Shown here one piece after another: positions 20,771-33,105 of a stretch of 64,000 bases of DNA. The notes under the pieces are model-generated. The model had not been told where the DNA came from and made no database searches. It saw only the letters and a program-made list of their open reading frames with translations. The stretch covers positions 102,144,171 to 102,208,170 of the forward strand of contig CM053144.1 of assembly GCA_028571685.1 (NCBI GenBank). The letters run 5' to 3'. Position numbers and translations under genes: made by a program. Source of the stretch: Heterohyrax brucei. Lineage: Eukaryota; Chordata; Mammalia; Hyracoidea; Procaviidae. The stretch's first letter is position 1; each line of letters begins with the position of its first letter.

Positions 20771-22464
20771 AAAACAAAATAACAAAACAAAAAAACAAAC
20801 TTTAACTTCACGTCTAGGAATTGGCCTGATGCTGACAGCTGTACTTCGCTGTTATGTAAGTTGGTGTAATGATCACAGCTAGGCCATACTATTGTCTTGC
20901 TGGACATAACAATCTAACAAAACACCAACACCAAACAAAGTTACTCCGAGACTGTAATAAAGTGAGAGAAATACAAGATCACTGTGCAACCCACAAAATA
21001 TCAAACACCCTCCCTGATAGCTAATAAAAGTGACTGTTACTTCTACAATTCTCACTCATCTGCCCCCATAGATAAGATTTATTGAGATACTCAAAGAATT
21101 GTCCTTGCTTTTTGAATGTGTTAAGCCCCATTTCCTTAGACTACCCTCAAAATTACCCAACTAAATCTCAAATCCTATAGTTTCCTTCTAACAGTCTATT
21201 ACTGAGGCAATTCTTAGTTCCCCATGGCACACATTCTCCCTGACTCCAACACCCCAACAAGTAAACTCACTCTTCACTTATTGACAGGGTTAAGTTCCAA
21301 AGACCAGGCTGTTCTGTGAAAATTGTCAGAGAATTAATTATTTGATATATAATCTTTAAGAAGTTTATGACTAGTTATTACCAGGAATAATAATAATAAT
21401 AATAATCTAGAAGTGGTTTCTATAAAAACAGAAATTTCTGTTCCAGTAGGGGTATCAATAAGAGGATCAGAATTCTCTCTTTCCAGTGCCTTGGTCTCCT
21501 TTGCTCATAGCTCAAGTTTGAACTTCTTGCTCTTCCAACTCCAGGTTTATTTGGTGCCATAGCTACAATGTCTTCCTTTTCATGTAGTAAGCTGGCTGTA
21601 AATCGTTTTGGACCTATAGGAGAAATCATTATCCTATTCAATTTTTATAATACAGTGGATGATACCACTCTATCACCTTCCAAGTCTCATGTCGTGGTGA
21701 GACAGAATATCCAACTGTGAAAGAAAATGTTTTCTTGTCCTTTCTTCTTTTCTGTCAGGAGATTGCTTGCCATGCTCAGCATTTTCATTGTATGGCATTT
21801 GTATTTTAACACTATTTTAACTGTTGCATTTTGCATACACATTTTGCACATTTTCTTCAAATATAACACAAGTCCCTGTGTCTACAGACTCCCCAGCAAA
21901 GATATAGCTGTCCATTTGCAGAATAGGCCTCTCATTGTCAGTCTGCAAAATCTCATGTTTATTTCGTGCAAGTACCCCCAAAATCCTGGTGTTTGGCATA
22001 GGAGAGAATTTTACTCAAGATACAGGCCAAACTCCATCTTGTTTTAAAAACTCTATTTTAGGCTACCATATTTCTGCTTTTAAATATTAACTTTGAGAGA
22101 AGTAGCTCACAGTCATTGTTTTCAGATGTCTTTGCAGAAGCGCTTGAGGAATTATATAGTTTAAACTAGGTAAAAAGAAGGAATTGTTTCCTTGGCAAGA
22201 TGTAACAGCAAAGATTACAATAATGACTGCTTTAAAAAATTTTCCTAGAAAGTGTCTTGCAAATGTTTGCAAAAGCTGAGAGATTATGTAAAAATTAGAT
22301 AGTAAATTCTTACTCAAAAGGTCAGTTAGTCAGTCATGGCTCTGTGAGGGCATACTAAAACAGAGATGCTTGAATTGATGAAAGATGATTTTCTTAGTTT
22401 TAAATCTAAGCTTAACTGTTGAATCAAATTAGTCTAAAGACTTCCTTTCTGCTCTCCTAAGAAT
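20771..22464. other. Unassigned 1.7 kb
   Basis: Possible old LTR-like text near 20,820-21,340, but I cannot name a family. An (AAT)n run sits at 21,385-21,406. Frames of 60-106 codons on both strands (21,420-22,317) have no recognisable motifs and overlap each other. Confidence 0.4.
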
Positions 22465-23616
22465 AAAGAATAAGGGATATCATTGCTGATATGCAATAGA
22501 CCCTGGCTGAAAGTACAGGATACCAGAAAGATTTTTACCTGTGTTTTGTTGATTATGCAAAGGCTTTCTACTTTTGAATCAAAGCAAATTATGGATAACA
22601 TCATGAAAAATAGGAATTCCAGAACACTTAATTTTGCTCATAAAGAACTCATACATAAATCAAGAGGCAGTCATTCAGGCAGAACAAGGGAATACTGAAT
22701 GATTTAAAGTAAGCAACACGTGCATCAAGGTTTTATCCTTTTACCAGATTTATTCAATCTGTATGCTCAGTAAATAATCCACAAAGCTGGACTATATGAA
22801 GAAAACATGACATCAGGGTTGGAGGAAGACTCATTAACAACCTATGTTATATAGATGATACAACTTTGCTTGCTGAAAGTGAAGAGGACTTGAAGCACAT
22901 ACTGATAAAGATGAAAGACCACAGCATTAAGTATACAGATTATGCCTTAACATAAAGAAAACAAATATCCTCACAACTGGGCCAGCAAGCAACAACATGA
23001 TTAACAGAGAGAAGATTGGGTTGTCAAGGATTTCGTTTTACTTGGCTCCACAGTCAATGCCCATGGAAGCAGCAATCAAGAAATCAAAAGACACATTGCA
23101 CTGGGAAAATCAGCTGCAAAAGCTTTCCTAAAAATGCCAAAAAGCAAAGATGCCCTTTGAGGACTAATATGCACCTGACACAAATCATGATGTTTACAAT
23201 CACCTCATGTCCAAGCTGGAAAATAAATAAGGAATACTGAAGAACTGATGCTTTCGAATTATGGTGTTGGTGAAGAATATTGAATATACCATGGACTCCC
23301 AGAAAAATAAACAAATCTATCTTGGAAGAAGTACAACTGGAATACACCTTAGAAACGAGGATAGGGAGACTTTGTGTCACATATGTGGACATGTTATCAG
23401 AAGGGACCAGCCCCTAGTGAAGCTCATCATGCTGGGTAGATGGTCAGCAAAAAAAAAGAGAAAGACTCTTAACAAGATAGATTGACACAATGGCTATGAC
23501 AATGGATCCAAGCATGACAACAATTCTGAGTGCGGCACAAGACTTAGCAACATATCATTCTATAGTATACAGGGTGTCTATGAGTTGAAACCTGATCAAT
23601 AACACTTAGCAACAAG
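22465..23616 (+). repeat. RTE (BovB-like) LINE, 5' truncated
   Basis: Reverse transcriptase onward. The active-site region at 22,838-22,880 reads CYIDDTTLLAESEEDL, so the usual YADD is YIDD. C-terminal pieces at 23,016-23,240 and 23,261-23,485 are in shifted frames ('NIEYTMDSQKNKQ'). It ends with 'tctatgagttgaaacctgat' and 'taacacttagcaacaag', a decayed form of the shared tail. Confidence 0.88.
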
Positions 23617-24114
23617 AGTAATTCTGAGCTGCAACTTCTTGGGAAACTTTAACTGTTGTCAGCAAACCATGGAGAGGGCAAGGATGTAGTTTATGAAAAA
23701 AATATTTATCAGTAAATGTTTTCTTAGATGGTTTCAAAAGTATGCTAGCACATTACGCAGCAGGAAGAAAGGTTATGTAACTTACTAAGTTGTATTCCAG
23801 ACACTTATGTTGGAAAATAAATCAGCAAACCTTATAACATTTCAACTTGCTATAACTGTTTAATGCCAAAGCCCCCATGATTTTAGTCATATATGTGTAT
23901 TCCTCTCTCCACTTTGCTGGATAAATAGCTCACTTCTCTAAGAATGGTAGAGCACCTTGTTGAATATTCACTAAGTGTAGCCCAATTCAAATCACACCAT
24001 TCCTTCAATAAACTCTTTGTTTTAATTTTAACAGATTCCAGTTATACTTCTTGACAATTTCTGCATTATAAGTTAGTCTGAATCAATAATTTCTGATAGT
24101 TTCACCATAACTAT
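23617..24114 (+). repeat. Unassigned, possible LTR end
   Basis: At 23,850-24,056, 'ttcctctctccactttgctg', a polyadenylation-like 'caataaactctttg' and the ending 'cttcttgaca' resemble the 3' part of an old endogenous-retrovirus LTR. No partner LTR or viral gene is seen. Confidence 0.3.
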
Positions 24115-26620
24115 TTCCTCGACCACCTCTTCCCCTCCTTCTCCACCCTTCTGACTCCACTTCTCAGCAGGCTGCCCTGTGATACTACGTTTCCTTGGTG
24201 CCTCCTGGGCATCAGTCATGCCAATTCAGAGCCATCACCTTGAGGATGAGCTCCCTGGCAGTTTGTTGCTCCTCTCCTTGCCTGCTCACCTCTGCCCCAA
24301 CCTGAGGCAGCCACCTCTGGTGGTGGTCTTGGTGGTCAAATATTTTCTATTTACATTCTTCATGGACTGTAGGTACTGATGCCTTCTTTGCTATGTGGGA
24401 GGTGGGAATTTGGCATGAGCTGGCTAACGCGCTGAACTGCTAAACTGCAGTGCTTAAGTAAACAGCATATGGTGCAGTAGAGACTGTGTGGGATAGCCAC
24501 ATGTTGTGAGCCTGGCTGCTGACTGAGGGCACTACTGCCCCTCCACCCTCTCCTTTCTGAGCTGCACCATAGATTCTGCAGTTTCATGGCAGGAAGAGCA
24601 GCTTGGGCAGGATGCTATCTTGGTCAGCTGGGAGGTGGAGTCACCTACCTGGAAGCCTCATCTGGGACTAATATTCAGGCTGAGGAGCAGGGCCTACCTA
24701 GAAAGTGATTTTCCAGCAGAATATCTGTGTTTACAATGGTGGAGCCCCTAGAGTTACAGGTATGGTCTGGCAGAGGGCAAAAGTAAGACCATAACCTCTC
24801 CCCTACTTGGAACTATGTCAGAGCCTCTAGGCAGGGCCTACCAGTCACTTTTGTTGTTAGCTGGAAGGCAAGGACTGCCACACCTGAGGGCCTGACTGAT
24901 TTTGGCAACTGTCAGATTGCTCCTCCCTTAGCAGTAAAGTACCTGTTTAAAATAAGACCACGTGGAAAACTGATGATTGAGTAGCCCACAGCATCTCCTC
25001 CACCCTTCACTGATGCACATCGTAGTGTCTGCTGATGGCCCCTCAGTGACTCCAAAAGTAGGGCACCATCTTTGCCAGCTGGGAGACAGAGTCAGTTATC
25101 CCAGAGTCCAGTTGGGGCCAGTCACTAGAGTACACAGAGGTGGCTGATGACCAACTCTCCTCTTAAAATTAGACTCAGACCCTGTTGAGGAAACACCAGA
25201 CAAACCAAATAGCTTTTAAATGGCGTGAAGGCAATGATCCATAGCTAACCATTTAAAGAAAAAGTCCATCACAGCTCTAGAAAACTCCCAAGATGCAGTC
25301 AAAAAACTTCCCGGGTGAAGAAACCTTTCTGAAACTATTAGCAGTTGAGTATCAAAGAGTTACATAGAAAGCCCTCCTAGAGATTAAACAAAACACAGCA
25401 GAACAAAATGAAAAATTAAGCAAGCTATTTAAACAGATGGAACATCAATGATCTGAAATACAGTAGATCCATAATAAAATTACAGAAATAGACGATTCAT
25501 TCCAAAGCCAAAAGAGCAGAATTGAGGAATTGGAAAGCAGAGTTAGTGAGCTTCAGGATAGAGCAACTGACACCAGCATTTATGAGGGGAAATCAGAGAA
25601 ACAAAATAAGAAAAATGAAGAAGCACTAAGGAACATATGGAACTCTATTAAGAGAAATAATCGATGAATAATTGAAGTTCCTGAACAGGGAGGGATAGCT
25701 GAAAATACACAGTATCTTTGTAGAAGTGCTGACAGAAAACTTCCCTGAAATTATGAAAGAAGAGAACATAAGTTTCCAAGATGTGTGTTGAACACTCTGA
25801 ACAATAGACCCCCAAAGAAAGACACCAAGACATAATATAATCGAATTTAATAAATGAAACGTAAACAGAGGATCTTAAAGGCAGCAAGGCTTAAATCAAA
25901 ACTAACATTCAGAGGGAAGCACTGTAGGCTTTCATCTGACTTTTTGGCAGAAGCAATGTTGGCAAGGAGGTAGTGGGATAACATATTCAAAGCGTTGAAA
26001 GAGAAAAACTTCCAACCAAGAATTATATGTACTGCAAAACTGACTCTCAAATATAAAGATGAAATTAAGATATTTGCACATAAACAGAAGCTTAGAGACT
26101 TTATAAAAATGAAAGCAAAACTACAAGAAATACTTAAAGAAGCTCTTTGCTTAGGAAAACAAAAACAGTAAGTGTATGCTTAAGGAGGCAATGCAGGACT
26201 GAGCATCCAGAATCCTACCTAGGGAAGTCACAAAGCTCAAACAAACCTACAACACCAAAAGAAGAGAACCAGTGATCATATCATGAAAACTATGACATCA
26301 TCACACTTAAAACAGGGATACATTATAATAGCTATAACCCTTTCAGATTGAGAGGAATTTAAAAAGATATGCAGAAGTTAAAGTCTGGTTTAAACTGAGA
26401 ATAATAAGGGGGTTATAAGGGTAGCCACAAAGCAAAATAACAATGCAACATATCAAAACAAGAAGCATAATACAGGAGTCTCAACAAACACAAAACCAAC
26501 ACTGAAACAGGTGAAAAATGAACCCACAAAGAAGGATGACCCAGAACAGAATATTGAGAGCAACACATAAAACATCAATGACACAAAAATAAATGTATCA
26601 AAATGACAGCACTAAACACA

Positions 26621-26661
26621 TCAACCAACAACCCACCCACTGCCATTGAGTCAGTCCAACT
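26621..26661 (-). repeat. Tail-only SINE piece inside L1
   Basis: About 41 bp, 'ccactgccattgagtcagtc' with an A/C-rich start, splits the L1 text 'ctaaacaca|cctataaataatt'. Only the SINE tail is present. Confidence 0.75.
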
Positions 26662-29316
26662 CATACCTATAAATAATTACACTAAATGTAAATGGGCTGA
26701 ACACTCCAATAAAGACACAGTGAATGACATCCTGGATCAAAAGACACAACCTGTCTATATGTTGCTTATAAGAAACACACCTTAGACTCAAACATATGAA
26801 TGAACTGTAAATTAAAGGATGGAAAATTCTATACTAAGCCAACAGTATTCAAAGAAGAGCAGAAGTGGCAATACTGATCTCAGATAGACTTCAATGTAAA
26901 ATCCACCATCGTGGACAAGGATGGTCATTATTTATTGATGAAAGTTTCAATACATAAGCAGGACATCTATGTACCAAATACCAGAGCATCTAAGTACATT
27001 GACCAAATACTGATAACATTGAAAAATGAGATACTCCACAATAATAGCTGGAGACTTCAACACTCCACTTTCAGTAACAGACAGATCATCTAGAAAAATC
27101 CTCAGTAAAGCTACAGAAGATCTCATTTCAACAATTAACCAATTAGACTTCATAGACGTATACAGAATCTTTTACTCATCAACTGACAACTACACCTTCT
27201 TCTCCAGTGCACATGAAACATTTTCCAGAATAAACCGTGTGTTAGGAATATAAAAAAAAGTCTCAACAAAATCTAAACCAATGAATTATTGCAAGGCATC
27301 TTCTGGGACCATAAAGCCATAAAAGTTGATATCAATAGCAGAAAAAAAAATGTAGAAATTTGAACTCATGGAAACTGAACAACACCTCGCTCAAAAACTC
27401 ATGAGTTACAGAAGAAATCAAGAAATTATTGGAATCAAATAAGAATGAAAACACATCCTATCAGAACCTATGGGATACAGCCAAAGCTGTACTCAGGGGT
27501 CAATTTATCTCTATAAATGCACACATCCAGAAGAAAGAAAGCACCCAAACCAAAGAATTAACCCTACAGCTTGAACAAGTAGAAAGAGAGTAACAGAAGA
27601 ATCTCTCAGGCACCTGAAGAAAACAGATAATAAAAATTAAAGCAGAACTAAATGAATTAGAGAATGGAAGAACAATTGAAAACATTAACAAAACCAAAAA
27701 CTGGTTCTTTGAAATGATCAACAAAGTTGATAAGCCATTGGCTAAACTTACAAAAGAAAAACAGGAAAGAAAACAACTCATTAAGAAAAGAGATGGGAGA
27801 TGTAACAGACCCACCTGGAATCAAAAGTATCATAACAGAATACTACAAAAGACTGTACTCTAGCAGAAAGGAAATAGACAAGTTCCTAGATTCATATCAT
27901 CTACCAAAATTATCACAAGGAGAAGTAGAACAACTTAATAGACCCACCACAAAGGAAGAGACTGAAAAAGTCATCAAAAGACTACCAACCAAAAAAAGTC
28001 TTGGCCAAGATGGCTTCACTGGAGAATTCTACCAAACTTTCAGAGAAGAGTTAACACCAATGTTACTGAAGCTATTTCACAGCATAGAAAGGAATGTAAT
28101 ACTCCCAAATTCAATCTATGAAGCCAGAATAACCCTGATACCAAAGCCAAGGAAAGAGTCCACAAAAAAAGAAAATTACAGACCAATGTCACTCATGAAC
28201 CTAGATGCAAAAAATCTTCAATAAAATCTTCGCCAATAGTATTCAAGAACATATCAAAAAAATAATTCATCATGACCAAGTTGGATTCACACTAGGGAAG
28301 CACAGCTGGTTCAACATCAGAAATCAACCACATAAATAGCACAAAGGTTAAGAATCACCTGATCTTGTCAATTGATGCAGAAAAGGCATTTGACAAAGTC
28401 CAACATCCATTCATGCTAAAAACTCAGCAAAATAGGAGTAGAGGAGAAATTCCCCAACACAATAGGGGTATCTTTGCAAAGCTAATTGCCTACATTATCC
28501 TGAATAGAGGGAAACTGAAAGAATTCCCCTTGAAAACAGGGACTAGACAAGGATGCCCACTCTCACCACTTCTATTCACCACTGTGCTAGAGGTTCTAGC
28601 CAGAGCAATTAGACAAGAAAAAGAAATAAGGATGCCTGCATCACAAAAGAAGTAAAATTCTCCCTATCTGCATGTGATATGATTGCAGTAGTAAACTACT
28701 GAAACTAACAGAAGAATTCAGCAAAGTATCAGGATATAAGATAAACATAAGTAAATCAGTAGGATTCCTTTGTACCAACAAAGAGATCATTGGAGGAGAA
28801 ATCAACAAATCAATACCACTTATTATAGCCCCCAAGAAGATAAAATATCTAGGAATAAATCTAGCTAGAGAAATAAGAGACCCACACAGAGAGAACTACA
28901 AGACCCTACTGCAAGAAACCAAAAGAGACTTACGTAAGTGGAAAAAACTACCCTGCTCATGGAGAGGAAGACTTAACATTGTGAAAATGGCTATTTTACT
29001 CAAATCAATCTACATGTACAATGCATTATCAACACAAATTCCAGTGTCTTTTTTTAATGAGATGGAGAAACAAATCACCAATTTTGTTTTGAAAGGGAAG
29101 AAACCCCAGCTAAACAAAGCACCGCTGAAGAAGAGGAACACAGTGGAAAGCCTCACACTACCCAATTTTAGAAAATATTACACTGCCACAGTGCTTAAAA
29201 CAGCCTGGTACTGGTACTAAAAGAGACATATAGACCAGTGGAACAGAGTTGAGACCCCAGAGATGCCACTACCCTCTTACGAACAGTCGATATTTGACAA
29301 AGTTCCTAAGACAGTA

Positions 29317-29330
29317 AGCCAAGCCAAGCC
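29317..29330 (-). repeat. 14-bp (GGCTT)n insertion with 9-bp direct repeats
   Basis: AGCCAAGCCAAGCC is flanked exactly by AAGACAGTA at 29,308-29,316 and 29,331-29,339, inside L1 ORF2. Its complement is the TTGGC-type 3' end of the micro-SINE pieces at 15,987 and 36,207. Confidence 0.75.
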
Positions 29331-31412
29331 AAGACAGTAAAGTGGGTAAAAACATTCTCTTTAACAAATGGTGTTGGCAAAAAATTGGATATCTGTACAC
29401 AAAAATTGAAACAAGACCTGTATCTCACACCTTGCACAAAAATTAGCTCAAAATGGGTTAAAGACCTGAATATCAAACCTAAAAAAATAAATATCATGCA
29501 AGAAAAAATACAGTTAACAATGCAAGTTCTAATACACAGCTTACACAGACTTCAGAATCTGACAAACAAAGCATGATCAACAGGGGAGAAAATTGATAAA
29601 TGGGAAGTACTAAAAATCAAACACTTTTGCTCATACAAAGATTTATCAAAAGAGTTAAAAGACCACCTATAGAATGGGAAAAAAATATTTGGCAACTACA
29701 TGTAGGACTGATGTCTGATCTCAATAATCTACAAGGCACTGCAAAATATCAACAAGAAAAAGGTAAATAACCCAGCTAAGCAATGGGCAATGGAAATGGA
29801 CAGATACTTCACCAAAGAGGACATCCAGGCAGCCAAAAGATGCATGAGGAAATGTTCACAGTCATTAGCTATTGGAGAAATCCAAATCAAAACTACTATG
29901 AGATACCATCTTACCCCAACCAGGTTGGCTGTGATCCAAAAAACACAAAACAACAAGTGCTAGAGAGGCTGTGGGGAAATAGGAACTCTCCTACATTGCT
30001 GGTGGGATTGCAAAATGGTACACCATCTTTGGAAAGCAATTTGGCACTTCCTTAAAAATATGGAAATAGACATACCATTTGATCCAGTAATCCCACTGCT
30101 CAGAATATATCCTACAGAAACAGAGGCTGTCTCACAAACAGATACATGCACACAAATGTTTGTTACTGCACAGTCTGCAACCACAAAGAGATGGAATCAA
30201 CCCAGATGCCCATAAACAGATGAATGGATAAACAAACTGTGGTACATATACTCAGTGGAACACTACGCAATGATAAAGAACAATGATGATTTTAGAAAGC
30301 ATCTCATAACCTGGTTTAAGTTGGGAGACATTATGCAGAGTGAAATAAGTCAGCGGCAAGAGGAAAAATATTGTATGAGACTCTTACTATAAGGAGTTAA
30401 AAATAGACTTAAATACAGAAGAAAGACGCTTTGACAGCCACAAGGGTGGGGTGGGAGGGAGAGGGTTGATCATAGGTTAGATAATTGACAGAAATTTCGT
30501 TAGGTGAAAGCAGTGACGGCACACAATAGAAAGTAGATTTACTTAACGACTTCACCACAAACTGAAAACTCTTGTAATCTGAACCCAATACTGCAAGGAT
30601 AGAGTAATGGTGGTAGGTTCTGGTGACCATGCCCTTGGGGGACATTGAGGCCAATTGGCATAACTAGCTTATTGCTAAGAAAGTCTTCTGCACCCCAAAT
30701 TGGTGAGTGATATCTGGAATCTTCAAAGCTACCAAGCTGTCATCTGAGGAACACCAAATGGTCCCAACTCATCCAGAACAGAGGATCACTGAGAAAAAAA
30801 AAGACACAAGGAAAAAAGAGCTCAAGAGACAGAAGGACCCATGTGAAGGGAAGACTGTATCAACACGTGACGAGAAGTACCAGATGGTGACTGGCCGTCA
30901 CCAAGGAAAGCCATGATGGGGCACAGAATGTTGAGTCTCTATGGCAAAATGAGAAGAAGAATGGTGCAGCTCAAGAACTCTACTAAAGGACCATAATTGA
31001 TGGTCTATTGGCCTGGCGGATCCCCTGAGAGCATGGCCCCTAGATCTGATGCTCTCCATACCCAGAAAATACTACTGAGGTCAACTCTTTAGACAAAAAC
31101 AGACTGGACTGGGGACACAATGTGACCATACGGTTTGTGTACTTTATGGTTCTATGCATTTATAGTAGTCTGTCCTACTGGTCTCTTTCTAGATGGGAGA
31201 GAAGAGAGTAGAGAGGAAAGGACAGGAGATTGTTGGGAGGATGTGACAAGAATAGACTTTAAAAGGAGGAGTGTGCTGTCACCGAGCAAGGAGAGCAGAA
31301 GGAGTTGCAGATAGGCTGACATGCAAAATTGATCTGGACTGTATACTTTCACTTAATCACAATCAAAAAAGAAAATAAAATAGAAAGGGCTCAAGTCTAC
31401 CTGTAGATCACC

Positions 31413-31532
31413 TAAAGACCTGGTAATCTACTTCTGAAAGGTTCCAGTCATTGAAAACCCTAGAGAGCATAGTTCTTCTCTGAAACACGCAGGGTAGCTG
31501 TGAGTCAAAATCAGTTGAATGACAACTTTTTT
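31413..31532 (+). repeat. Long SINE, 3' half
   Basis: 'agacctggtaatctacttct', 'attgaaaaccctagagagca' and tail 'gtgagtcaaaatcagttgaa' match the body and tail of the long SINE. Confidence 0.75.
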
Positions 31533-32107
31533 TTTAGTTTAAGAAAATCTGTCTTATAAATAGATGCAAAACTTGCTTATTCCAGGTGTGGTGGCAGGGA
31601 TATAAACTGTATTTCCACCTGACAAAATTACTTTGCATGCCTATGAACAAGTCATTTGCATTGCTATCAGTGAGTTATAATTTACAGAACTGTAAAATAG
31701 CTGAAATGCAATAAAAGCCTCGGTTATTCCACAGAATCGGCTAACCTGCCTAGTTTTCCCTTCAAGTTGCCCAGTAATCTCTTGGTTCATTTCAAAGCCT
31801 TTCACAATTTTCCCTACATTGGAAATAACGGAAATAGTAGATTGCTTTCAGATGTTCCCCAAAGCCTATTCGTTCCTCAATCCCCTTACAAAGAATTCTA
31901 TTTAGAAGTTTTTTTCCTGATCTTCAGAACCAATTGTGGTCTCTGTCTTTTTTAAATCCACAATTCCATTGTCTTTCTTGCCAGCATTTCATTATGCTTG
32001 AATGACAGTTATGTATTATATGTAACATGCATATATAATGTGCACATGTAACATGCTCAAAAGATGCTTAACAGTTGTTAATGTAATTAAAAAAAAAATA
32101 ACTTATA
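31533..32107. other. Unassigned
   Basis: Single-copy-looking AT-rich sequence between an SINE and an L1 end. The frame at 31,767-31,955 has no motif. Confidence 0.45.
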
Positions 32108-32455
32108 GCCCCTAGACTTGTTAATGGCTCAGAGCTGAAACCAGTATTGAAGCCAACATTTGAGAAAAAGAATGGACTGGACTTGGGGACCCAGAGTGAC
32201 ACCTGTGGAGTGTGTACTTTATGCTTTAATATATATATGAGATTGTTCTACTGGTTTCTTTTTAGAGCGGAGAGGAGAGGATGGAGAGGAGGGGTCAGGT
32301 GTTGGTTGAGTGGATACTGAAAGTAAAGAGTGGAAAAGAAGAGTGTGCTGTCACAGGGTGAGGAGGGCAGATAGATTTGTAGAGCGGAGGATACTCGGGG
32401 CTTACAAAGAAAATTGACTTGGATTGTAAACTTTCACTTAATCACAATAAAAAAA
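32108..32455 (+). repeat. L1 3' UTR, plus strand
   Basis: 'aatggactggacttgggga', 'tgtgctgtcacagggtgag', 'gtaaactttcacttaatcac' then A-rich end. It meets the next L1 tail to tail. Confidence 0.88.
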
Positions 32456-33105
32456 TTTTTAAATATATTTTATTGTGTTTTAAGTGACTTTACAATTCAG
32501 GTCAGTTTTTCATACTGAGACATATTTTGCTGTGTGACCCTAGCTGCTCTCCCCACACTGTGACAGCATGCTCCTCCCCTCTTACACTTTGTTTCCAGTA
32601 TCCGTTGAACCAGCTCCTATTATGCTCTCCCTTCTCATCTCGCTTCAGGGCAAAAGGTTTCCAGTTATTCTCCTGTAAAGACGCACACTCTTTGCCGATA
32701 TCATTTTATGTCTTATAGACCAGTTCAATTTTTCTCTCAAGAACTGGCTTCATTAATGGTTTCAGTTCTGGCCTAACAGAGAGTCCAGGGGCCATGTCTT
32801 CCAGGGACCCTCCTGTCTGTCAGACATCAAGTCTGGCTTTTTTAATAGAGTTCAAATTTTGTACCCCACATACCTCCCCTTCCATCAGGGACCCTTAGCT
32901 GAGCTACCTGTAAGGGCAGTCACTGGTGACAGCAAGGAATGGTTCTTCCAGTCTCATGATGATATAGTTATCTGTCTTACGTCTCTTGGGGCCATATTTT
33001 CCTTATGTCTTTGATGCTCTTCATTCTCCTTTGCTCCAGGTAGATTTAGACCAACTGATGCTTCTTCTATGGCCACTTGCTAGATTTTTTGTGTGTATGA
33101 ACTTG
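32456..33105 (-). repeat. L1 3' UTR, minus strand
   Basis: The reverse of the same UTR. Together with the plus copy it forms an imperfect inverted repeat of roughly 350 bp with almost no spacer. The divergence and separate A-rich ends indicate two independent insertions. Confidence 0.88.

Larger units (their letters stand above)
24115..31384 (+). repeat. Near full-length L1, decayed
   Basis: About 7.3 kb. The 5' UTR is 24,115-25,190 (GC-richer, no ORF). ORF1 relic is 25,200-26,180, with the block before its end 'ggcagaagcaatgttggcaa' and 'agcgttgaaagagaaaaact'. ORF2 relic is about 26,600-30,400: endonuclease near 26,660-27,250, then 27,727-28,224 ([19 protein letters not shown]), then the RT palm at 28,365-28,655 ([25 protein letters not shown]). 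The catalytic FADD segment at about 28,664 reads SACD, followed by a deletion of some 50 bp. The thumb is at 28,981-29,220 and the C-terminus near 30,015-30,215. The 3' UTR with A-rich end is 30,400-31,384. Many stops and frameshifts; not active. Confidence 0.93.

Noticed and set aside
24115-31384. A novel multi-gene cluster with nuclease and reverse transcriptase
   Set aside because: Order, spacing and motifs are those of an ordinary L1 with decayed ORFs.
32108-33105. A third large inverted repeat
   Set aside because: Two L1 3' UTRs meet tail to tail. Each has its own A-rich end, so independent insertions explain it.
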